From assembly GCA_943369275.1 (NCBI GenBank), contig CALRMS020000019.1:5591-69590 (forward strand): a stretch of 64,000 nt of DNA, written 5' to 3'. This document shows positions 51,024 to 57,612 of this stretch, piece after piece. The DNA comes from Paragemmobacter maris_A (GTDB lineage Bacteria; Pseudomonadota; Alphaproteobacteria; Rhodobacterales; Rhodobacteraceae). The translations under genes were made by a program, and so were the position numbers. A model generated the notes under the pieces. It worked only from the letters and a program-made list of their open reading frames with translations. It was not told the DNA's origin and ran no database searches. Each line of letters begins with the position of its first letter. Position 1 is the stretch's first letter.

Positions 51024-51221
51024 TCAGTTCTGAACCGGATGGCAAAGCGGGTTGCCCTGCGCATCAAAGGCCGCGACCACACATTCCGACCCATCCGACA
51101 GGATCAGCACCGTGCCGACCGCAATCGCCGTCGCGCGCCCGCCGCCACCTTTCTTCTTCTGCGTCTCCTGCGGCGCAAGGAAGGGCGCAAGATCGGGGAT
51201 CGGCGGCAGGTCGATGCTCAT
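51024..51221 (-). CDS. Hypothetical 65-residue protein
   Basis: A small protein with a short proline-rich start ('MSIDLPPIPDLAPFLAPQE'), a basic/glycine linker and a compact strand-rich end ('GTVLILSDGSECVVAAFDAQGNPLCHPVQ') with two cysteines. No signal peptide. Frame is open to 51305, but the ATG at 51221 follows AAAAGGTAAG. Family not recognised. Confidence 0.55.
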   Translation of the reverse strand: MSIDLPPIPDLAPFLAPQETQKKKGGGGRATAIAVGTVLILSDGSECVVAAFDAQGNPLCHPVQN

Positions 51222-51430
51222 GGGCTTACCTTTTACCAAGTCGGGGTCAGAAACCGTTCTTCTATATAGGCACGCAAAGCACCCACGCCCAACCCCTGCA
51301 TCCACGCACCGTTAACCACAAACCAACCGCCCAGCCTGCCAGAATTTGTATGCACATGCGTCTGCACCCCCATCTGCACCGGGGCGCTGCACAGCCAAAT
51401 TCAGGCAAACCCTTGCGGCAAAGGCAGAAT

Positions 51431-52507
51431 TTACGCCATCCCGCCCGCAATCAAACGATGCGCCAACCGCGCATAAGCCTCGGAAATCGGCCCCTCGCCC
51501 GCCGCAATCGGCGTGCCGCTGTCGCCCGCCACCCGCACATCCAGGCTCAACGGAATCTCGCCCAGAAACGGCAGGTCCAGCTTGGCCGCCTCGGCCGCCA
51601 CCCCGCCATGGCCAAAGATATGCGCCTCATGCCCGCAGTTGGGGCAGATATAAGTAGACATGTTCTCGATCAGCCCCAGCACCGGCACCTTCAACTTCAC
51701 GAACATGTCCAACGCCTTGCGCGCGTCCAGCAGCGCCACATCCTGCGGCGTCGATACCACCAGCGCCCCCGTCAATTGCGTCCGCTGCGCCAGCGACAAC
51801 TGGATATCCCCCGTCCCCGGCGGCAAGTCGATGATCAGCACGTCCAGCTTGCCCCAGGCCACCTGTGTCAGCAATTGCTGCAAGGCCCCCATGATCATCG
51901 GCCCCCGCCAGATCACCGCCTCATCTTCCTTCAGCATCAGCCCGATCGACATCATGGTCACGCCATGCGCCTGCAACGGCTCGATAATCTTGCCATCCGG
52001 GCTTGCGGGGCGCTTGGTCACGCCCATCATCCGGGGCTGGCTTGGCCCATAGATGTCGGCATCCAGCAACCCAACCCGCCGCCCTTGTCGCGCCAGCGCC
52101 ACGGCAAGGTTCGATGACACTGTCGATTTCCCCACGCCCCCTTTGCCGCTGCCCACCGCGATGATCCGGTCCACACCGGAAACCTTCTGTGGCCCGCCCT
52201 GCTGCGGTGTCGGGTGCTGCCCGATCTTCAGACTGGGCGGCGCGGCGGGCTTGGCCGCCGGTCCATGCGCCGTCAGCACCACCTGAACGCTCGTCACCCC
52301 GTCCAGTTGCCGCACGGCCGCCTCAGCCGCCGCCTGCACCGGCCCCAGCGCCCGCGCGGCCTCGGGGCTTTCCGCCTCGATCACAAAGCGCACCATCCCG
52401 CCATCAACCGTCACCGCGCGAATCAGGTCGCGCGACACCAGATCCCCCCCACCCGGCAATCCGACACCGGCCAAAGCCCGCATGATTAACTCTCGCGAAA
52501 CCGCCAT
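51431..52507 (-). CDS. mrp: Iron-sulfur carrier P-loop ATPase, Mrp/ApbC
   Basis: A 358-residue scaffold or carrier for Fe-S clusters. An N-terminal MIP18/DUF59 domain (about residues 1-80) is followed by the deviant Walker A 'VGSGKGGVGKSTVSSNLAVAL' region (about 118-138), 'DADIYGPSQPRMMG', 'VLIIDLPPGTGD' and the cluster-binding CxxC in 'YICPNCGHEAHIFG'. Start at 52507; the extra residues upstream (to 52537) are not family-like. Single gene, divergent from the DUF1127 gene. Confidence 0.94.
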   Translation of the reverse strand: MAVSRELIMRALAGVGLPGGGDLVSRDLIRAVTVDGGMVRFVIEAESPEAARALGPVQAAAEAAVRQLDGVTSVQVVLTAHGPAAKPAAPPSLKIGQHPTPQQGGPQKVSGVDRIIAVGSGKGGVGKSTVSSNLAVALARQGRRVGLLDADIYGPSQPRMMGVTKRPASPDGKIIEPLQAHGVTMMSIGLMLKEDEAVIWRGPMIMGALQQLLTQVAWGKLDVLIIDLPPGTGDIQLSLAQRTQLTGALVVSTPQDVALLDARKALDMFVKLKVPVLGLIENMSTYICPNCGHEAHIFGHGGVAAEAAKLDLPFLGEIPLSLDVRVAGDSGTPIAAGEGPISEAYARLAHRLIAGGMA

Positions 52508-52767
52508 CTGTTCTTCTCCTGCACAAGGTTTCGGCAAACCTCGTTATCTTTGCGGCGCTCGGCAAGGCCGAGTTGACCATTTGCTCAGGTTTTCAGCGAA
52601 ACCCATGAAATTAATGACGTTTTCGTGACAATCAGCCATGCGGTTGCTGCATGGCAGCATTGCAGACCCGCGCTATTGTGCAACTGCAGCATTTGCCCCA
52701 TGTTTCCGGTAACAGCGCGACAGAACGCTGTCAGATACGATGGTGTAACAAACTGAGGCTGATCGAA

Positions 52768-52983
52768 ATGGCTTATATCAACTCCTCCCGTGCCGCGTCC
52801 TTCTCGCTGGCTGATCGCATCTCGGGCTTTGTCGCCCTGACGAAAGCGAACCTGGCCCGCCGCGCCGTCTATAACCAGACTGTCCGCGAACTCAACACGC
52901 TGACGGACCGCGAGCTTGCCGATCTCGGCATCGCCCGCGTCGACATCCTTTCCGTGGCCCATGAAGCGGCTTACGGCAAATAA
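52768..52983 (+). CDS. ccaF1: DUF1127 small RNA-binding protein (CcaF1 type)
   Basis: A 71-residue basic protein with the DUF1127 domain at its C-terminus ('RRAVYNQTVRELNTLTDRELADLGIARVDI', about residues 31-60) and an N-terminal helix ('FSLADRISGFVALTKANLA'). In R. sphaeroides the protein CcaF1, also 71 residues, is encoded just upstream of the CcsR sRNAs, is cotranscribed with them and affects RNA maturation and turnover. Length, sequence and the downstream array all match. The reading frame is open from 52651, but GAGGCTGATCGAA before 52768 and the family start support this ATG. The promoter is expected in 52508-52767; I could not place it. Confidence 0.92.
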   Translation: MAYINSSRAASFSLADRISGFVALTKANLARRAVYNQTVRELNTLTDRELADLGIARVDILSVAHEAAYGK

Positions 52984-52993
52984 GTTTCTTGCT

Positions 52994-53061
52994 GAACCCC
53001 ACCTCCTCCCGGGGTTCTTGGCAAAAGCGGCGGCGCTTCTCCTCCTCCCTGGCGTCGCCGC
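52994..53061 (+). ncRNA. CcsR-type sRNA, pair 1
   Basis: Two hairpins with CCTCCTCCC in the loop. Loop 1 (53002-53010) is held by GAACCCC/GGGGTTC; loop 2 (53041-53049) by GCGGCGGCGC/GCGTCGCCGC. Begins 11 nt after the ccaF1 stop, so processing from the ccaF1 mRNA is likely, as in R. sphaeroides. Confidence 0.9.
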
Positions 53062-53112
53062 ACTTTGATCCGGAAGCCGCGCTTGTGCGTAGACTTCCAT
53101 AACAGATCCGAG

Positions 53113-53181
53113 GTCCCCTCCCTCCTCCCTGGGGACATGCGGAAAAGCGGCGGTTCCGCTCCTCCTCCCAGGAACCGCCGC
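53113..53181 (+). ncRNA. CcsR-type sRNA, pair 2
   Basis: Loop 1 (53121-53129) on stem GTCCCC/GGGGAC; loop 2 (53161-53169) on stem GCGGCGGTTCC/GGAACCGCCGC. Motif distance 40, as in the other pairs. Confidence 0.9.
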
Positions 53182-53219
53182 ACCCTAATTCCGGGGCTCG
53201 CGCCCCACCGATGTACGAA

Positions 53220-53288
53220 GGGCCCGCTCCTCCTCCCTAGGGCCCATCGGACCAGCGGTGGCCTCTACCTCCTCCCAGAGGTCGCCGC
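53220..53288 (+). ncRNA. CcsR-type sRNA, pair 3
   Basis: Loop 1 (53229-53237) on stem GGGCCC/GGGCCC; loop 2 (53268-53276) on a 12-bp stem GCGGTGGCCTCT/AGAGGTCGCCGC with two G-U pairs. Nearly identical to pair 4. Confidence 0.9.
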
Positions 53289-53327
53289 GCAAAATTCAGG
53301 GGCGTTAGCGCCCCACCGATGTACGAA

Positions 53328-53396
53328 GGGCCCGCTCCTCCTCCCTAGGGCCTATCGGACCAGCGGCGGCCTCTACCTCCTCCCAGAGGTCGCCGC
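53328..53396 (+). ncRNA. CcsR-type sRNA, pair 4
   Basis: Loop 1 (53337-53345) on stem GGGCCC/GGGCCT, one end pair weakened; loop 2 (53376-53384) on stem GCGGCGGCCTCT/AGAGGTCGCCGC. A 108-bp tandem copy of pair 3 with very few changes. Confidence 0.9.
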
Positions 53397-53436
53397 GCAA
53401 AATTCAGGGGTTAAGAAACCCTTAACGGCGTACGAA

Positions 53437-53503
53437 GGGCCCGCTCCTCCTCCCTAGGGCCCGACGCACCAGCGGCGACCTCACCTCCTCCCGGGGTCGC
53501 CGC
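53437..53503 (+). ncRNA. CcsR-type sRNA, pair 5
   Basis: Loop 1 (53446-53454) on stem GGGCCC/GGGCCC, same first hairpin as pairs 3 and 4; loop 2 (53484-53492) on a different stem GCGGCGACC/GGTCGCCGC. It looks like a mosaic of the pair 3/4 unit and a diverged second hairpin. Confidence 0.9.
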
Positions 53504-53515
53504 ATCCCATTCGTG

Positions 53516-53583
53516 CCCGGCCTCTCCTCCTCCCTGGCCGGGTCGAACCTGCGGTCGGCCTCTCCTCCTCCCTGGCCGGACCG
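53516..53583 (+). ncRNA. CcsR-type sRNA, pair 6
   Basis: Loop 1 (53526-53534) on stem CCCGGCC/GGCCGGG; loop 2 (53564-53572) on CGGTCGGCC/GGCCGGACCG with one bulge. Both loops share the extended TCTCCTCCTCCCT context. Confidence 0.85.
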
Positions 53584-53590
53584 TACGACA

Positions 53591-53626
53591 GCGGCGGCGC
53601 CCTCCTCCCTCGGGTGCCGCCGTTTT
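53591..53626 (+). terminator. Array terminator carrying a 13th CCTCCTCCC motif
   Basis: CGGCGGCGCCC pairs with GGGTGCCGCCG, then TTTT. The motif at 53601-53609 overlaps the upper stem and loop. It ends the ccaF1/CcsR transcript. 53627-53719 holds no gene and is the leader of the next gene. Confidence 0.88.
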
Positions 53627-53719
53627 CATTTGTCGCCAGCCCGCCTTGCATCCCGCCATCGCCCTGCCGATAGTCGCGCCCGATCCGCCCCCCCCCGATC
53701 CGACCAAACGGCAGGCCCG

Positions 53720-54874
53720 ATGCGCCCTTCCCTTCTTTCCGCCGCCCTCGTCGCCGCCCTTGTGGGATATGGCTCCACCATCGCGCTGGTCCTCGCCGCT
53801 GCGCAGGCGCTGGGGGCAAGCCCGGCGGAAACCGCAAGCTGGGTCATGGCGATCTGTTTTGCCAAGGCTGCAGGCTCTGCCCTTCTCTCCACCTGGCACC
53901 GCGTTCCGGTCGTGCTGGCCTGGTCCACTCCGGGTGCTGCGCTGATCGCGGCATCGACCGGCTACAGCATGGCAGAAGGCGTGGCTGCCTTCATTTTGGC
54001 GGGCCTGCTCATCGCCGCGACCGGCCTGATCAAACCACTGGGCAGCCTCGTGGCCCGCATCCCCGATGGCATCGCCGCTGCCATGCTGGCGGGTGTGCTG
54101 CTCCCCTTTGTCCTGAAGGGCGCCGGCGCGCTGGAAGCAACGCCCCTGCTCGTCGCCCCGATGGTCGGGCTTTTCGCCCTTGTCCGGCTGAAGAACCCGG
54201 CCGTCGCCGTTCTGGCCGCTCTCGCCGCGGGCCTCGCCACCGCCTTCGCCAGTGGCGCGGCCAGCCTGCCGCCCCTGCCACCCCTTCCCCCGACACCCGT
54301 TCTGATCTGGCCCGAATGGCACCTGCCCGCCCTGATCGGCCTCGGCCTGCCGCTGTATCTGGTGACCATGGCCTCGCAGAACCTGCCCGGCTTCGCCACC
54401 ATGCGCGCGGCCGGGTATGAACCGCCCGTCGCCCCGGCCCTGGCGGTAACCGGGGGCATCTCTGCCTTTGCCGCGCTGTTCGGCGCGCATACGGTGAACA
54501 TGGCCGCCATCACGGCTGCAATCTGCATGGGCGACGATGTCCACCCCGATCGCAGCCAACGCTGGAAGGTGGGGCTCGCCTATGCCGGGGTCTGGGTGAT
54601 GCTGGGCCTCACCGGCCCCGTGGTCATCGCCATCCTTGGCGCCCTGCCACCCGCCCTCATGGCCGCGCTTGTCGCGCTGGCCTTGCTGGGTCCGCTTATG
54701 GGCGCGCTGACCGGGGCCTTCGCCACGCCAGACCAGCGCTTCGCCGCCACCATCACGTTTGCGGTCACCGGCGCGGGCGTGGCCTTTGGCGGCATCGGCG
54801 CGGCCTTCTGGGGGCTGCTGGCAGGCCTCAGCATCTACGGGCTGGATCGCCTTGCCCGCCGTAACGTTTCCTGA
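53720..54874 (+). CDS. BenE-family transporter
   Basis: A 384-residue membrane protein with eleven to twelve predicted helices and the BenE (benzoate:H+ symporter-like) signature segments 'GYGSTIALVLAAAQALGASPAETASWV' near the start, 'PVVLAWSTPGAALI', 'RIPDGIAAAMLAGVLLPF' and 'GAHTVNMAAITAAICMG'. The name reflects family; benzoate itself is not proven. The frame is open upstream to 53513 through the CcsR array, but only 'MRPSLLSAALVAALVGYG' is family-like, so the start is 53720. Possible read-through from the sRNA array. Confidence 0.88.
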   Translation: MRPSLLSAALVAALVGYGSTIALVLAAAQALGASPAETASWVMAICFAKAAGSALLSTWHRVPVVLAWSTPGAALIAASTGYSMAEGVAAFILAGLLIAATGLIKPLGSLVARIPDGIAAAMLAGVLLPFVLKGAGALEATPLLVAPMVGLFALVRLKNPAVAVLAALAAGLATAFASGAASLPPLPPLPPTPVLIWPEWHLPALIGLGLPLYLVTMASQNLPGFATMRAAGYEPPVAPALAVTGGISAFAALFGAHTVNMAAITAAICMGDDVHPDRSQRWKVGLAYAGVWVMLGLTGPVVIAILGALPPALMAALVALALLGPLMGALTGAFATPDQRFAATITFAVTGAGVAFGGIGAAFWGLLAGLSIYGLDRLARRNVS

Positions 54875-54889
54875 CGCAGGAAACGCGCC

Positions 54890-54970
54890 GATTTCTGGCA
54901 CAGAAATCCGGTGCAACGGTCGGAAACGGAGTTTGCGTCAAACTCCGCCGCGATTTCTGCGTCAGAAATC
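54890..54970. terminator. Three short palindromes between benE and uvrD
   Basis: GATTTCTG-GCA-CAGAAATC (54890-54908), GGAGTTTG-CGT-CAAACTCC (54928-54946) and GATTTCTG-CGT-CAGAAATC (54952-54970). Each has 8-bp arms and a 3-nt loop. They fill the convergent gap and probably act as terminators or 3' end protectors. Confidence 0.75.
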
Positions 54971-54977
54971 GCTTACC

Positions 54978-57344
54978 TCAAAACGGCACCTCATCCGCAT
55001 CGTCGGCATCCACGATGAACCCCGCCACCACCTTCTTGATCCCGGCCTTGGAAAAATCGATCTCCAGCTTGTCACCTTCGATTCCGATCACGATCCCATA
55101 GCCGAACTTGCGATGGAACACCCGGTCGCCTTCGCTATGGGCCGACACCACGGTGGCATCGATCACCATCCCCCGCGCCTCGCGCGGTTGCGCCACGGGG
55201 CGCGATTGCGCCCGATCCTGCATCCGCCGCCACCCGGGAGAGGCATAGACATCGGCCTTCGACACCCGCTCTTCCATCGCCGACACCGCATAGGGTGCTG
55301 CAGCACCAAAGCCCCCACCATACAGCCCCGGTGGCGTCAGCACCTCGACATGATCCGCGGGCAATTCGTCAATGAACCGGCTGGGCAACTGGCTTTGCCA
55401 TTGCCCATAGACCCGGCGGTTCGAGGCGAATGAAATCGTGCACAGCTCCTCGGCCCGCGTGATGCCCACATAGGCCAGCCGCCGTTCCTCTTCCAACCCC
55501 TTCAACCCGCTCTCATCCATGCTGCGCTGGCTGGGGAACAACCCATCCTCCCAGCCCGGCAGAAAGACGACCGGAAACTCCAATCCCTTCGCCGCGTGCA
55601 GCGTCATGATGGAAACCTTCTCGCCCGCCTCTTCCGTCTCATTGTCCATGATGAGCGAGACGTGTTCGAGGAAACCCTGCAGATTGTCGAACTGCTCCAA
55701 CGCCTTGACCAGTTCCTTCAGGTTCTCCAGCCGCCCCGGTGCCTCGGGCGTCTTGTCGTTCTGCCACATCTCGGTATAGCCGGATTCCTCCAATATCGTC
55801 TCGGCCAGCCTGACATGGTCGTAATCCACCACCCGCGTGACGCGGTGCCAGCGATCAATCCCCTCCACAAACGCCCGCAACTGCCCCGCGCCCTTGCCGC
55901 CGATGCCGCCATGCGCCACCAGCTCTCGCGCGCCTTCGTGCAAGGAAACACCCGCCCCCCGCGCCGTGCGTTGGATATCGGCCTGCGCCTTGTCGCCCAG
56001 CCCCCGCTTGGGCAGGTTCACCACCCGCTCGAATGCCAGATCATCCTCAGGGCTGACCGACAGCCGGAAATAGGCCATCGCATCCCGGATCTCCTGCCGT
56101 TCATAGAACCTTGGCCCGCCGATCACCCGATAGGGCAACCCGATGGTCAGAAACCGGTCCTCAAACGCCCGCATCTGATGCGACGCCCGCACCAGAATGG
56201 CCTGTCCGTCCAGCCCCACAGGGGCCAACCCCCTACCGCCGCGCTGCAACGCCTCAACCTCTTCGCCGATCCAGCGCGCCTCTTCCTCGCCATCCCACTG
56301 GCCGATCAGGCGGACCTTCTCGCCCTTCTCGAGCTCGGTCCACAACGTCTTGCCCAACCGCCCCGTATTTCCGGCAATCACGCGCGACGCAGCCGCAAGG
56401 ATATGCGGCGTGGATCGGTAATTCTGTTCCAGCCGCACCACATGCGCGCCGGGGAAATCCTTCTCGAACCGCAGGATGTTGCCGACCTCGGCCCCGCGCC
56501 AGCCATAGATCGACTGGTCGTCATCCCCCACGCAGCAGATATTTCGATGCGCCTGCGCCAACAGCCGCAGCCAAAGATATTGGCAGACGTTGGTATCCTG
56601 ATACTCGTCCACCAGAATATAGCGGAACCACCGCTGATATTGGGCCAGCACATCCGCGTGGCCCTGAAAGATCACCACGCAATGCAACAGCAGATCACCG
56701 AAATCGCAGGCGTTCAGCGTTCGCAACCGTTCCTGATACTGGGCGTACAGTTCCGTCCCGCGGTTGTTGTATCCCCCCGCCTCGGATGACGGCACACGCT
56801 CGGGCGTCAGCGCGCGGTTCTTCCAGCCGTCGATCATCCCCGCTAGCATCCGCGCGGGCCAGCGCTTTTCGTCAATATTCGCGGCCAGGATCAACTGCTT
56901 CAACAGCCGCACCTGATCATCCGTATCCAGAATGGTGAAGTTCGATTTCAACCCCACCAGTTCCGCATGCCGCCGCAAGATCTTGACCGACAGGCTGTGG
57001 AACGTCCCCATCCAGGGCATCCCCTCGGCCACCTCGCCCAAAAGCCGCCCCACACGCAGCTTCATCTCGCGCGCGGCCTTGTTGGTGAAGGTCACCGCCA
57101 AAATCTCATTCGGCCGCGCCTTGCCCATCCGCAGCAGATGCACGATCCGCGACGTCAACGCCTTGGTCTTGCCCGTCCCCGCGCCGGCCAGCATCAGCAC
57201 CGGGCCATCCAACGCCTCCACCGCAGCGCGCTGTGCGGGGTTCAGGTCATCCAGATAGGGCGCAGGCCGCGCCGCCTGCAAGGCGCGCTGCGACAGCGGC
57301 ACCGCCGCCGCCTCATAGGCTTCATTCTCATCCCAGCCATTCAT
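54978..57344 (-). CDS. uvrD: DNA helicase II (UvrD/PcrA)
   Basis: 3'-5' DNA helicase for excision and mismatch repair. The 788-residue SF1 protein has the Walker A 'LAGAGTGKTKALTSRIVHLL' (about residues 53-72), 'TFTNKAAREMKLRV', motif II 'ILVDEYQDTN' (about 240-250), 'GDDDQSIYGWRGAEV', 'LEQNYRST' and motif VI 'EERRLAYVGITRAEE'. The C-terminus ends with the Tudor-like PcrA domain ('GDRVFHRKFGYGIVIGIEGDKLEIDFSKAG'). Complete and intact. Confidence 0.96.
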   Translation of the reverse strand: MNGWDENEAYEAAAVPLSQRALQAARPAPYLDDLNPAQRAAVEALDGPVLMLAGAGTGKTKALTSRIVHLLRMGKARPNEILAVTFTNKAAREMKLRVGRLLGEVAEGMPWMGTFHSLSVKILRRHAELVGLKSNFTILDTDDQVRLLKQLILAANIDEKRWPARMLAGMIDGWKNRALTPERVPSSEAGGYNNRGTELYAQYQERLRTLNACDFGDLLLHCVVIFQGHADVLAQYQRWFRYILVDEYQDTNVCQYLWLRLLAQAHRNICCVGDDDQSIYGWRGAEVGNILRFEKDFPGAHVVRLEQNYRSTPHILAAASRVIAGNTGRLGKTLWTELEKGEKVRLIGQWDGEEEARWIGEEVEALQRGGRGLAPVGLDGQAILVRASHQMRAFEDRFLTIGLPYRVIGGPRFYERQEIRDAMAYFRLSVSPEDDLAFERVVNLPKRGLGDKAQADIQRTARGAGVSLHEGARELVAHGGIGGKGAGQLRAFVEGIDRWHRVTRVVDYDHVRLAETILEESGYTEMWQNDKTPEAPGRLENLKELVKALEQFDNLQGFLEHVSLIMDNETEEAGEKVSIMTLHAAKGLEFPVVFLPGWEDGLFPSQRSMDESGLKGLEEERRLAYVGITRAEELCTISFASNRRVYGQWQSQLPSRFIDELPADHVEVLTPPGLYGGGFGAAAPYAVSAMEERVSKADVYASPGWRRMQDRAQSRPVAQPREARGMVIDATVVSAHSEGDRVFHRKFGYGIVIGIEGDKLEIDFSKAGIKKVVAGFIVDADDADEVPF

Positions 57345-57430
57345 GCGGGCGACCCTAGCGCGATCGGCAGCAAAGGAAAAGGTTCTTCAAATGTTCCGCG
57401 CGCATTTTCCGCCCACCCCTCGAACCGGCC

Positions 57431-57475
57431 TTCGCAACTGCAAATCTCCGCCTGCATATTTCGCAAAATTTGCAT
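57431..57475 (+). promoter_or_regulatory. ScfR-like half-sites upstream of pyruvate carboxylase
   Basis: TTCGCAA and CTGCAAA (57431-57444), then TTTCGCAAA and ATTTGCAT (57459-57475), about 140-180 bp upstream of pyc. They resemble the TTTCGCAT/ATTTGCAAT group before pccB and the TTTGCAAA PccR boxes. Candidate only. Confidence 0.42.
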
Positions 57476-57612
57476 CCCACGCCGGTTCCCGCACTTGCGC
57501 TGCATCGCAGCGCCCCTAGAGTGACGGGCTGATCGCACCAGCGCGAAACCGTGAATAGCCCGCCTGCCCCCCGTCTGACCATGGCCTGACCTGCCGACAT
57601 CCGGAGAAACCG

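Noticed and set aside
52508..52767. RpoH-type promoter for the DUF1127 gene
   Set aside because: Expected from R. sphaeroides, but none of the TTG-containing candidates has a convincing -10 at the right distance.
53065..53457. 130-codon frame with a repeated peptide across the sRNA array
   Set aside because: The peptide repeat only reflects the 108-bp DNA duplication; hairpin stems and loops, not codons, are conserved.
52994..53609. Possible CRISPR array
   Set aside because: The repeated 9-mer is a hairpin loop, spacing alternates 39 and about 70 bp, and the sequences between are paired stems, not unique spacers. No cas genes nearby.
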